DNA of 64,000 bases. Origin: Gautieria morchelliformis (Eukaryota > Basidiomycota > Agaricomycetes > Gomphales > Gomphaceae). The first letter of the stretch is position 1. Every line of letters begins with the position of its first letter. The DNA is taken from the NCBI GenBank assembly GCA_015179125.1, contig WHVA01000006.1, positions 62,001 through 126,000 on the forward strand. The letters are read 5' to 3'. Positions 10,069 through 20,599 of this stretch are shown piece by piece. The translations under genes were made by a program, and so were the position numbers. The notes below the pieces were generated by a model. It ran no database searches. It was not told where the DNA came from and saw only the letters and a list, made by a program, of their open reading frames with translations.

Positions 10069-13000
10069 TCAAAGGACCCGGCTTGCCCGGGTAAGAGTCG
10101 TGGAAATCCGTGACCAGCTCCGAGGCATGATCAGCTCGGAAGCGAGGATCCATGAGGTTTCTTCGTCGGTACCTTCGTAACCAGTCCACCTAACAAGATA
10201 GAGTAATTTGCAGCTCTTGCGTCTATTATCAATCTTCGAGTCGAGGATTTCGGAAACCTCGAACTCGGGTTCGCCGTCGATAACGACTGGGGGCGGAGGC
10301 GGCTGAAATCGGTTTGGTATGGTGTTGGGCGAGGCTGGTTCGAGCATAGATACGTGGAAGACTGGATGGACTGAATGCATGTGTTCTGGAAGTCAAAGGG
10401 TGAAGGAGTGAGTACCCGCTCGGGAAATGATCTCAAAAGGACCCAAGAACTTCTCGGCGAGCTTCTTGGTAGGCCGAGTTGTTCGGAAGTACTGTGCCTT
10501 TACAAAGGCGAGGGATCCTACTTGGAAATCAGGAGTGGGCTTGCGACGAACATCGGCCGAGGCTTGGTAGGTTTTCTGAGCCTCAAGGATGGCGCGGCGA
10601 AGTTCCTGGTGAAGCTCGTCCAGGTCGACCACGAAGTCTCGGGCTCGTGCCGAGGCGAGGTCGCGCTCGGGGTGAACTGCGAGGTTCGGATGGTAGCCTT
10701 TATTTGCAAAGAATGGGGAGATGCCGGTGGTTGCGCTAGGCGCGTTGTTGTAGGCGAACTTGGCTAGGGGAAGGAGCGAAGCCCAATTTGACTGCTGATA
10801 GTTGCAATAGATCCTGAGGTACTGTTCCAAAGTTTGGTTAGCAGGCTCGGTCTGACCGTCACCCTCGGGATGATATCCCGAGGTGAAATGCAACCGCATG
10901 TCCAAAGCTTTCCCTAGGGAACACCAGAAATGCGAGACAAACTCGGAACCCCTGTCCGAGGTGACGTGCGAGGGAACTCCATGCTTTGAAAAGACATGAA
11001 GGACGAAGAGGTGAGCGAGCTCTTGCGAGGTTATCTTGTCTGTGGTTGGAATGAAGATAACCTGCTTAGTGAAGCGGTCAACAATCACTAGGATGGAGGT
11101 GAACTCGGATGAAGGGGGGAGTTGCTCAATGAAATCCATAGAGATGGAATTCCAAGGTTTCTCGGGAACAGGAAGTTGCTTGAGGAGACCATAGGGTTTG
11201 TGACGTTGCGGCTTGCTTCGCATACAAGTGGTACACGTCTTGCAATACTCCTTGACAAAGGATCTAATCCCTGGCCAAGTATAGTCTCGTCGGATCAGCT
11301 CCAAGGTCTTGTTGACCCCGAAGTGTCCCGAGAGAATGTGATCGTGCTTGTATTGCAGGATGCGAAGTCGAAGGTCTTGGGCCACTGGAACATAGGTTTG
11401 GTTGTCAAGCTTGAGAAAGCCCTCGGGGTCTGTGGTCCACCTCGGGTCATTAACCAAGCCGAGGTGCGACTTGGCTATGGGGTCCAAGGGGAGGTTTGCT
11501 AGTATGTCAGCTCGGATCTGCTCGGTATCAAGCAGTGAAGCGGCTCGGAGTACGATGGGAGCGAGGTTAGTAGCTCTAAGGGACGATGCCAGCTGGTGCT
11601 GAGTAAACACTGGCCGTAGGTTCTGCGGGTTTATGGTGGCATAGTCGCTATTCCCCTCTTTAAGGTAGACGTCCCATCGTCTAGTGAGAGAGTCAGGCTT
11701 CGTTCCGAGGCGACCTGGTCAGAAGCGTATGGCGAGGTTGAACTGGGAAAGGTATTCTGACCACCGGGCTTGTCGACGGGTCAAGAGCTTCGTTGTTGAA
11801 AAGTATTCGAGGTTCTTGTGATCGGTGATAACGTCGACCGGGTCGCCAGAGCCCTCTAGGTAGTGTCGCCAGCATTGAAAGGCTTCAAAAATGGCGAGGA
11901 GCTCCTTGTCATGAACATCGTAGTTGAGCTCGGTAGAGGTGAATGTGCGGGAGTGGAAAGCGACGGGATGAAGTTCGCCTTCCGAGGTTCGCAGTGATAA
12001 GATTGCCGCTAAGGCATAATCTGAAGCATCAGTCTCTACGATTAGTGGAAGGTCAGGAATCCAGTGAGTAAGGATAGGGGCGGTAGTGAATGCCCTCTTC
12101 AACAGGTTGAAGGCCCATCGACAATCCTCGGAAAAGTTCCAAGGGGTACCCTTGCGGGTAAGTCGGGTGAGAGGAATGGTGATGTCGGAGTAGTTGTGAA
12201 TGAAACATCGGTAGAAGTTGGCGAAGCCGAGGAAAGATTGGATGTCGCGAACTTTGCGAGGTTCAGGCCAGTCTTGAATGACCTTTACCTTGTCATCTGC
12301 CATAGTGAGGCCCTCGGGAGAGAGTATGTAGCCGAGGAATTCAACCGAGTCGCGATGAAACTCGCATTTGTCTTCTTTGGCGAAGAGGTTGTTGAGTCGC
12401 AGTCGTCGCAAGACTTCCTTGACATGTTCAACATGTTTGGAGGGGTCACTGGAGTAGATTAGAATGTCATCCAAGTATACCACCACACAAACATCCAAAA
12501 GGTCGGCGAAAACCTCGTTCATGAATCTCTGGAAGGCAGCAGGGCCGTTAGTGAGACCAAATGGCATAACCAACCATTCAAAAGACCCATAGCGAGTCCT
12601 GAAGGCGGTTTTCCATTCGTCACCCTCGGCCACCCGTACGAGGTGGTAAGCGTGACGAAGGTCAATCTTCGTATAGATGCGAGCATTCTTTGGAGCATCA
12701 AGTAAGTCAGCAATCAATGGCAATGGATACTGATCTTTTTTCGAGATTTTGTTTAAACCTCGGAAGTCGACACACAACCGAAGTGAGCCATCTTTTTTGC
12801 GAACAAACAATACCGGTGCACCATGAGGCGAGCTTGAAGGTCGGATGAAACCGATGTTTAAATGCTCGTCGATGAACTCACGAAGTGCTTTGAGTTCGGA
12901 AGCTGAGAGAGAGTAGATGGGACCGATAGGTGGCGAGGTCCCTTCTTCGAGGTTGATTTTGATATCGTGGGGTCGGTGGGGAGCTAGAGTGTCAGCGCGT

Positions 13001-13790
13001 GCTTTGCTGAACACATCCGCAAATTCGTGATATTCTTTGGGAACATGTTTCTTAACGTTCTCAGGAAGCTCGGAAGAGCTTCCTCCCGATGTTGCCCCTC
13101 TGGCGAGGAGCTCAGGCAAAGCCAGATTGAGCTGAAACACTTCGGACCCTTCCAATCTAGATGCGCGCATGAAAGCGGGTGCATTGATTAGGGAAACGAG
13201 GGGTGCTTGCAACTTCGGAGGTGAGGTCGGAGGCGGGGGCGAAGATGCCGTAGGCGAGGTCGAAGTCGTAGCCGAAGCTGAGCGGGCTGACGTCGCCGTG
13301 GTCGCTGGAGTCGTAGTTAGGTCGATGGTCTTGAAAGTAATACTGCCCAATACCCAGTCAATCGACGGATTGTAGCGGGTGAGCCAGTTGTGGCCAAGTA
13401 CCACCGAGCAACTCGAGTCGAGCGAGGTTACGTAGAAGGTAACCCATTGTTGTTCGCCGGTCGGAAAGCAAATGCAGAGGTCTAGAGCTTGGGTAATGGT
13501 AGTGTTAGTACTACCGTCAAATAGTTTCAAGGGTATAGGAGAGACAGGATAAGCAGGCATGGAGTACTTCTGGACAAATCTGGATTCAATAAAACAATCT
13601 GAGGACCCGCAGTCAACTAATGCAACAAAAGCGATGTTGGGAAGCGAAGGCGAGGTTAGATCTACATTAAGGGAATCTTTGGACAATGAATGAGAAGCGG
13701 CGCTGAGTCTGAGCACACAGGTGAGGTTACCGCAATCCTCGGATCGTGTGGTTCCGAGGTTGCTACCTATTTTTTCACCTCCGTAATGGA
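10069..13790 (-). pseudogene. Gypsy-1 pol: protease, RT, RNase H, integrase, chromodomain
   Basis: Pol reads in the -1 frame relative to gag and overlaps its end. In order: protease-like VDCGSSDCFIESRF with a downstream VVLGHNWL; RT with FVRKKDGSLRLCVDFRGLN, YTKIDLRHAYH, MPFGLTNGPAAFQRFMN and VVYLDDILIYS; RNase H with ETDASDYALAAIL and HDKELLAIFEAF; integrase zinc region (H..H..CTTCMRS) and core (SMDFIEQLPP, TSDRGSEF, GYHPEGDGQTE); GPY/F region; chromodomain LLYLVRWTGYEGTDEETSW. Two in-frame TGA codons, at 11719-11721 (after NLAIRF) and 10393-10395 (after HSFTL), sit where relatives have Arg, so each looks like CGA to TGA. Everything else is open, so the copy was active recently but cannot now make a full polyprotein without readthrough. 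Confidence 0.92.
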
Positions 13791-14999
13791 GGCCGAAGTC
13801 CCCTCGTTAGGGGTCTTCGCTGCCCGACCTTTAGAACCGCTACTGTTGGTAGACTTGTTCTTCGGGCAGTCCTTGACGACGTGACCTTTGGTGCCGCAAA
13901 GCAGACAAAGGCCTTGGTCGACCCGACGTTGGCGCTCCTCGGGAAGTAGTTTGCCATCCTTCCCGAGTTTGCTCGAAATGTCAGGCTGGCTCTTGTTGTT
14001 CGAAGAGTTGTTGTTGTTGGAACCCTTGCCGCTGTTGTTAGTCTTGTTGCAGTTCTTATTGTTATTGGAACCACTGGAAGACTGGTGGTTGTTAGTGGCA
14101 TTGCTACTGGACTGATTAGCGGTGCGTGCAGGCTGGGAGCTACGACCATTGATCATGGCGTCGTATTCCTTTCGCTCCCAGTAACGGCTGTCGCATTCCA
14201 GCGCGAAGTTCCTAAGCTCGGCGAGGCTGCGGAATCGAGGGAAGTGAAGTAAGTCATCCTTGATTCGTTTGGCCAAGCCCTTGTAGGCAAAGTGTCGGAG
14301 GGCCGCATCGTTCCACTGAGTCTGAGTCGAAGCTCGGGCGAAGTCGATAAAGAATCGCGCGGCCTTGTGGTGCTCTTTCATAACGATCTTCTCGAGGTCA
14401 ATCTCGGCTTGGGCCACGTTGTCGTATGGGCCGAAGTTGAGCTCGAGCTCGGCCTTGAAGCTGTCCCAGTCCTCGAGCCAATCTGGCTCGGGTTGGACTT
14501 CGCCGAGGATCGCCGGCTCGAAATATTGTAGAGCCGAGCCGGACAGGTAAGAAATAGCATACTGCACCTTTGAGGCCCCAGTCTTGAACGCGGTGGGGCG
14601 ATCTCGGAAGTTGAGTACGCATTGAAGGAAGAAGGTGCGAAGCTTGGCTTGGTCAGTACCGTCATAACTATCCGGTTCCTTGACCTTGGCTCGTGCTTCG
14701 GGCTCGCGAGGTTTCGCGAGTTTGATGAACACTCGACGCATAAGCTCGTTGTCCTCGAGGTCACCGAGGTCCTCGGGCGGCAGGTTGGGGAGGTCCCGAT
14801 CGTTGTCAGAACTTCTAGAGCCATCACCTGGATCACCTGAAGGGTCACCGGGGTTAGCCCTACCCTTGCCTTTGTTACTAGGCTCGGCGGGGTCTGCGAG
14901 GGGTATCCCCGGGGACGGGGGTGAGTCATCGGGGGCTTCCGAGAAACGTCGTTGTTCTGAGATACCCCGAAGGGTGCGAGAACGAGTTATCATGGACAT
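13767..14999 (-). CDS. Gypsy-1 Gag
   Basis: ATG at 14999 (MSMITRSRTLRG) lies just inside the 5' LTR; the open frame extends upstream into the LTR, but those starts are not internal to the element. An acidic, Pro-rich N-terminus leads to a retrotransposon gag domain (EPDSYDGTDQAKLRTFFLQC, then AISYLSGSALQYFE). A long Ser/Asn-rich stretch follows, then a CCHC knuckle CLLCGTKGHVVKDC. The frame ends in VKK then TAG at 13767-13769, directly after six A residues (13770-13775). Pol is open in the -1 frame across this point, so Gag-Pol fusion by -1 slippage is plausible. About 410 aa, intact. Confidence 0.9.
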   Translation of the reverse strand: MSMITRSRTLRGISEQRRFSEAPDDSPPSPGIPLADPAEPSNKGKGRANPGDPSGDPGDGSRSSDNDRDLPNLPPEDLGDLEDNELMRRVFIKLAKPREPEARAKVKEPDSYDGTDQAKLRTFFLQCVLNFRDRPTAFKTGASKVQYAISYLSGSALQYFEPAILGEVQPEPDWLEDWDSFKAELELNFGPYDNVAQAEIDLEKIVMKEHHKAARFFIDFARASTQTQWNDAALRHFAYKGLAKRIKDDLLHFPRFRSLAELRNFALECDSRYWERKEYDAMINGRSSQPARTANQSSSNATNNHQSSSGSNNNKNCNKTNNSGKGSNNNNSSNNKSQPDISSKLGKDGKLLPEERQRRVDQGLCLLCGTKGHVVKDCPKNKSTNSSGSKGRAAKTPNEGTSASITEVKK

Positions 15000-15044
15000 C
15001 GTGAAAAAAAAGGGATACGTAGGGTGTAAGCAGTCTGAAAATAC

Positions 15045-15606
15045 TGTTACGGTACGATCCGTCGTAAGGTTGGCCGAGGTCGGGAACGAAACCCGAGGCA
15101 AGGTCCGAGGTTACAGGGCGAGGTTTGGATGGGGAAGTCGGAGAGGGACTTGGCTTCAGCTTATGTGCTGCGCCGACCCTACGCACGAGTCCCAACTTCG
15201 GAGGCAAACAAATAAGAGGCGAAGTTTTGGCTTAAGAGGCGAGGCGTAGAAACTAGCTAGGGATCGAAGGGATACGATAGTTGATTTTCAGACTGAGGAG
15301 TAGGAATGCATACAAGGGGGTTATATACGGACAAGGTGCAAGTCAGGGGCGAACAGATTAGTGGAGGTCAGGGCGAGGTCAGGAGACCGAGGTCAGGGCG
15401 AGGTAATATACGAGTGATGCGTGATGGAGCGGAATCAGTAACTAAGGGGACACAGGCATGGGATCAAGGTCGGATATGAAACTCAAGCTCGGGCTCGGGC
15501 TCGGGCGCGGATAAGTATCATATGTACTCGGGCACGAATATCACAAGGCTCAGGCTCGGAAGAAGGTTCTACCGGTAAGTAACCGGCCAAAGGCCGGGTC
15601 CTTACA
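15045..15606 (-). repeat. Gypsy-1 5' LTR
   Basis: 562 bp, transcribed from the right end toward gag. The same TGT...ACA termini as the 3' LTR and five transitions between them. The target duplication ATTCA follows directly at 15607. Confidence 0.95.
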
Positions 15607-17357
15607 ATTCAGCTCCTCATCGGAAATCTCCCCATTGACCTTCTTCACCGCAAATGGTGACAAAATAGCCTGGCCATTTTAAGCAGGTGAATATTGCATA
15701 AGAATGAGAGGCCTACCTTGACCACGAGATTGATGATGTGTGCGAAGCATCGCACACGACCCAACGAACCCCCAAAGCGAGGCATAAGAGTTCCCAAGTG
15801 CCTAACCATTGTAGCATTATTCTCTGCATTGTCGGCAACTAGTCCCAGAATCTGAAGTATGCAGGGAATTAGACATGATTCCAGACAACATCCAACTACA
15901 TTATTACCTTGTCCTGAATCCCATAGCCCTTGAGAGATTCAAATAGCTTCTCAGCGAGGTACACACCAGTGTGTCCCTCGGATAGTCTAAAAGGCAGGTG
16001 AATGTCTTCAGGCATGTTGTGGACAAAGAGATAAACTTGAGATAAACTTACCGAACAAAATCCAAGAGGATGTGCCGCATTTTGCCATCGAAGACGCCAT
16101 GAATGGTAACCCTGAGGAAAGACAACACGTTGGGGGACGTCCACCCATCCACCCCAACGTGAAGCTTACCCGGGTGACCCTACCCAATATATGCGCACAT
16201 CAGAAAGGTCCTGCGCAAGAAAACGACCACTTACCTGAAGCATAGCCTTCACATGGGCCATGGACATCGCATGGATGTCTATCACATCACGCAAGACCGT
16301 CTGTCGGCTCGGTATGGTGACACATGCATCCAGCATCTCCCAGGTTGCACGCAGTTCCTGGTCATCCACAATGGCGTATGGGCGATGATGGTGCACACAC
16401 CAACATGCTATCAAGTAGCGGAACCTAGCCACATCGTAGGTGGACCCGTGTGAGAACGCTGCCATTGCTGTGGACTCAGGGCAGTCAGCAGGTTGACACG
16501 CCAATACGTGCCGCTTGAGGTTCGACGTCCCATCATCCACGCGATCACGCGTGCAGGTTTTCGAGGGGAATCTGCATAGTAAAATGTAGATCCATCATCA
16601 ATATCAGTACAAATATCAGTACAAATGAAACCATACCTTTTGCAGTGAAAAACATAAGCAACCCGGCCGCCTCCAGTGGCTGTAATATCAGGGGGCATCA
16701 AGAAATGGTTGTAATAGCTGGAAGTCCAGCTTTTGACCTGTGCAGCTGCAGACAATCAAAGAAGGGCTTGATCGAGAGACAGACGAAGAAGGAGCGTACC
16801 TCGAATCGTCAAATCATCGGTGTCAGCCCACCTTGCCGCGAAGGCGGCATCTTTTGCTGCCTTGGACCTTCCACCGACGGGCAGGGATTTGGCTGGATGC
16901 CTGGGTGGCGAGGACCCCTCTGTGATGGCACCCGTCGTGGACTTGGCACCCAAAGAGGAAGCACGCAAGCTGAGATCGGCCGACTCAGTGCGTTTTCGTT
17001 TAGCAGAAGTGGGCATTGAAGCTGGACACTGGGGCAAGGGCCATGTTGAGCTTTGGACTCTTTAATAGAGACGTGAAACACGAAAATAATAAAAATAAAA
17101 ATAAAAATAAAGACGCACGAATAGAGAAGTTGGTCATCTCGTGTATCTGCGAGCGATGATGTACCGGCTAGACCTCCTTGACTACTAGAAAGTTGAATGA
17201 AGACCTGAAACATAAAAAAAAAACCAAAAAAAAAAAAAAAACGCACCGGGAGAGAAGACACTTGCTCTCAGATATCTGCGAGCAAAGGTGCACCGGATTG
17301 ACCTCCTTGACTACTAGAAAGTGGAATGAAGACCTGAAACATAAATAAATAAAAATA

Positions 17358-17618
17358 CGCACCGGGAACCGGGAGAGAACTCGCAGATCTCAGGTGATCT
17401 GCGAGTATGCCCGTTCCTCCACAGTGTGGCAGTGGGCAGCAACGCCGCCACATTGGTGTGGAGTCAAAAAAAAAAAAAAACGCACCGGGAACCGGTATAG
17501 AACTCGCAGATCTCAGGTGATCTGCGAGTATTCCCGTTCCTCCACAGTGTGGTAGTGGGCAGCAACGCCACCACATCAGTGTGGAGTCCACACCGATGTG
17601 GCGGCATTGCTACCCACT
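17358..17618. repeat. 123-bp tandem duplication ending in a long hairpin, in the hAT 5' region
   Basis: Units begin with CGCACCGGGAACCGG at 17358 and 17481, separated by an A-run. Each contains the 9-bp stem GATCTGCGA paired with TCGCAGATC around a 6-nt loop. The second unit continues into an imperfect palindrome at 17554-17618 of about 31 bp per arm (AGTGGGCAGCAACGCC against its near-complement). Fragments of the same unit occur at about 17170-17260. This lies upstream of the transposase start and could affect its transcription; that is inference. Confidence 0.7.
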
Positions 17619-18124
17619 GATTGACCTATGTAGGGCCATAAGGTGTGCAGATTGGAGGAGGGCCGTCCCCGTGGGAGGAGGCGCGTCATGTGACATGCAC
17701 TCGCACGGGGTGAGTCAGCTCGGAATAATCCGGCGAGTCATCGTGAGTCACCCGCAGGTTTAACCTGCGGGTCCGAGTTAACCTGCAGAAAAACTCAGGT
17801 CAAGTCCAAGTTTGGCTTCTGGAAGCTGTCAAACCTGCGAGTCCAAGTCCAGGTAACCTGCAGGTTGACTCGTGGACAGCCCTGGAAGAAGTGGTGAAGG
17901 AGAAATCAAGTGGTTTTGCATGAGCCCGACAAGGTGACCCTGGGAAGTAGAAAAGATGGATTTGAATGAGGGGTGGAAGGAGTTCGGGAGTTCCTGTTTC
18001 TTCTTTTTTCTTTTTTTTTTTTTGGTAGTACTAATTGGTCTGTTAAAAAGCAGTGTGGAGAAATGCACATATCACTTACGGGTGATTACATGGAGACAGT
18101 GAGGGTGGAGGAACCCTGGGTGAT

Positions 18125-18679
18125 TTACTCAACACCACACATCTGCTTGATGTCGTTCACTACAGCTTGTAACTTTGCTGCACCATCTTCTTCTAATACA
18201 TCGTACTTCCAGTTTTCCCTGGGAGCAAAGTCTGGGATGCTGTCCATGTCATATTGCTCTCCCTTTTCTGGGATTGGGGACTTGTTGTGTGGATTGAATT
18301 CGTATATGGATAGCCTGGTACCCATTGCAGATATGCTATACAGTTTTGGAATGGTGAGGCAGTGATGAAGCCCCACAAAGCAATCACGCATTTGCCCATC
18401 AGCACTATTCCTATCAGGCGCACCCTCAAGGGAAGTCAATGGTTTTACTTCAAGAAAGAAGATGGGGGTTCCTCCGCATTTGACCAAGTAGAAGACAGTG
18501 AAATCAACAGCTGTTATGGTATTGGTTGGGACAGCACATTGGGGCACGATCTTGAATCATAGGTGTTGGGGGAAAAGTAGGTTTAGAAGCATGTTATATG
18601 CGCCATACCACTCATATTCCAGAGTTGTATCCATTGGAACCTTGTAGAAGGAGTCCATAACCACTTCCGGCCAAGGCAT
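18125..18679 (-). pseudogene. Agaricomycete orphan family with E-x-K motif, one nonsense codon
   Basis: ATG at 18679 (MPWPEVVMDSFYKVP) starts a 184-codon frame ending in IKQMCGVE. Residues in the middle read AVDFTVFYLV, then TPIFFLEVKP, and later CFVGLHHCLTIPKLYSISAM. I recognise this as an uncharacterised family repeated in mushroom genomes. A D some 15 residues before E-x-K on a beta strand resembles the core of PD-(D/E)XK nuclease folds, but that is inference. An in-frame TGA at 18557-18559 (after FPQHL, before FKIVPQ) sits where an Arg is plausible, that is CGA to TGA. Without it the frame is complete and intronless. The next gene diverges from it, and the whole pair sits between the hAT and a gypsy relic. 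Confidence 0.5.
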
Positions 18680-18852
18680 GTTGGTGGTAGTACAGTTCTC
18701 TACATTGATGTATTGTTAGCGCTGTTTCACATAGAAAATCAGCTTATGAGTTACTATATGAGGTTTGTGAAATAGAAGGGATTGTATGCAGTTGTTGAGA
18801 GGAGCCTATGGACTACAGTAGTGGACGTCGATAGCACAGGTGGCACCTGAAT

Positions 18853-20599
18853 ATGAAATTTATAACTCCGGCTATCTCTACACCACTGTTCAACTTCATA
18901 CTCTCTGAAAGCTGTATTTACCTTTGCAATAGCGACATCAATAAGTTCATCAACACATCTGGATTGCCTCCACAACCCATGCCCCTATCCCGACACATTT
19001 TTGAGCTCCCAGAGTCATCCGACAAAGAACCTCCTGGAGGCCCAGGCAACAGTCGAAGAATTCATGTCGATGAAGTTGCTGACAATGCTTCCAGCTCTGG
19101 TGCAGAGGCTAATTAAGCTCAGGAATACATGGTATGAATCACAGACCTTACAATATATGGTACTAACACGGCTCTAGTCCCACCGCCATAACGAAGCTTG
19201 TATAAATGATTTACAACATGAGATCAAGCAGCTGACACGCAAGCTCACCACGCTGGCAAATGATGGTGGTACCCATTCGACCCAGTCTAAATCTGAAGAC
19301 AAGAGGGAGACTCCTGCTACACGCCAGATAAAACGACTAGGAGGTAAATTTGTTACAATGTACATGCTGGCTAGGAAGTCTTGATGCGGCCTTCCACGTG
19401 ATGCCTGACCCAGCATACCGACCAAAAGACCGCTTCATGCCTGGTTTAGATGCAAAATGCCAGGGAGAACATGCGTATTTGCTAGCAGTCTTTCCAGAAG
19501 ACTATCACCATTTGTTTAAGGAAAAGTTTCTTCAACAAACAGTAAGTCCTTTATTCTCAATTTTTTGGTACATATCACTGACGCCACATATTTAGTTTGT
19601 AAATGGCATGAATACAGAACGATCAAATATTTCATCCCGCATTTGATCTCGACTTGGCCCTCGGATTTTTAATTTCCCCCCTGAACAGTTCGCCAGCCCT
19701 GAGTGGCGTTACAAACACTGCCGCAAGCTCATAGGGTGGACCCAAAGTGATGATGGAACCACTCATTATGCACCATTCTGCCCCATCCTTTACCATGAGT
19801 ATGCAGGCCATCAAAACATCAATACAATCTTTCTCCATCAGTCTCTATTGGATGTAAGCAACATTTGATTCTTGTGATCAAATTTAACAGAATTTTCTAG
19901 ATATTTCTGGTCATTATTCGTGGTCCTGGTGCACTGGATTGTACGGGCAACGTCAAGAAAGGAGGATGTGCCACAATGGATGCAATCTGGGGCTTGACTG
20001 AAATTACTCCTGGTGCAATCGCTACTTCAGCCATTCTGGTAAGCAAATATTCTTTATAATTTGTTCTAACATGTTCTAATATATTCTTGCAAGCTCGCTT
20101 TGCACTGTCCAAAGACACAGCCCTTCAGAGACAAGGTGCAACAACAAAAATCGACTACAAAGCTGACTTTCACACATATCTTTGATACCTCACCATTGCC
20201 CATGAAGAACGGAAGAGGAGCATCCTCACCATATTCCAGAAATGGAATGCCTATTTTTTTCCCAAGGTGGCCAAGGATACTGCAACAATCAAGGCACCTG
20301 CAGAGTCAATCAACAGTGCGTTCACAGCACTGGAGGGTGAAGGGGAGGGTGAAGAGGAGATAGATGGTAATACTGATACAATCAGCATCAGGGGCCAAGG
20401 ATTGAGTGAAACTGAGCCACAACCTACATTTCCTGTCCACCCTTCTCAGGACTCTTCCGCCACACAATCGAAGATGCAGGCCAGCGGTTCAGATATCTTG
20501 CCATCCCTGGCAGATCACCAAGGTCTTGATGCATCGGAAAGCAGGGGCAGGGGCAGGGGCATTGCCAAGGGGCTTCGAAAGGGATCTGGAAAAATATAG
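18853..20599 (+). pseudogene. DUF6698-like gene, multi-exon, decayed
   Basis: Exons separated by consensus introns give an acidic N-terminus, a coiled segment (ACINDLQHEIKQLTRKL), then ISSRI and RIFNFPPEQF, CPILYHEYAGHQNI, VIIRGPGALDCTGNVKKGG, AIWGLTEITPGAIATSAIL, then ARFALSKDTALQRQGATTKI and TIFQKWNAYFFPKV, and a low-complexity tail ending GRGRGIAKGLRKGSGKI. The order 'GLTEITPGAIA...ARFALS' is what I recall for the family annotated DUF6698, confined to Agaricomycetes and of unknown function. Three in-frame stops occur: TAA 19114-19116, TGA 19644-19646 and TGA 20183-20185. Each fits a C to T change (CAA or CGA). The gene structure is otherwise preserved, so decay is recent. Confidence 0.6.

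Larger units (their letters stand above)
8077..15606 (-). mobile_element. Gypsy-1: complete chromodomain Ty3/gypsy LTR retrotransposon
   Basis: Two 562-bp LTRs (TGT...ACA) bound 7.5 kb with gag and pol on the minus strand. The 5-bp duplication ATTCA is at 8072-8076 and 15607-15611. The LTRs differ at five positions, all transitions (about 99.1% identity), so the insertion is young. A purine tract AAGGGGGAAT abuts the 3' LTR on the coding strand (plus coordinates 8641-8650). Order in the coding direction: gag, protease, RT, RNase H, integrase, chromodomain, a 1-kb tail holding an antisense gene, 3' LTR. I could not identify a tRNA-complementary primer site next to the 5' LTR; self-priming is possible but unproven. 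Confidence 0.95.
6573..17016 (-). pseudogene. hAT transposase gene, interrupted by gypsy-1
   Basis: ATG at 17016 (MPTSAKRKRTESADL) opens a basic, Ser-rich N-terminus. A BED-type finger follows across introns (YVFHC, KTC, SNLKRHVLAC). The RNase H-like core has GKLHVGVDGWTS at about 16145-16175 (first Asp) and ILGLVADNAENN at about 15815-15850 (second Asp). The reading frame runs into the gypsy-1 target site within DEELN at 15611. It resumes at 8076 with a highly acidic insert, then RWNS and helical segments. The hATC dimerisation region at about 6600-6800 contains STDVERAFSRGRLTVSRMRH, with the catalytic Glu. The stop is at 6573-6575. At least six introns are consensus, and removing gypsy-1 plus one ATTCA restores an open frame. 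The only lesion I see is the gypsy insertion. Confidence 0.88.
6369..17884 (-). mobile_element. Complete hAT transposon (11.5 kb including a nested gypsy)
   Basis: CAGGGCTGTCCACGAGTC at 6369-6386 is matched exactly in reverse complement at 17867-17884. Both ends are flanked by the 8-bp duplication GAAGAAGT (6361-6368 and 17885-17892), the size expected for hAT. Subterminal regions (about 6400-6530 and 17750-17866) carry repeated AACCTGC / GACTCGCAG words. The element encodes one spliced transposase on the minus strand, split by gypsy-1. Without gypsy-1 the hAT would be about 4.0 kb. Perfect ends and an unmutated duplication indicate a recent transposition. Confidence 0.95.

Noticed and set aside
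10375-15249. Plus-strand ORFs inside gypsy-1 gag and pol (for example 14680-15249)
   Set aside because: They are antisense shadows of gag-pol, lacking starts, splice signals and domains, unlike the gene at 8810-9741.
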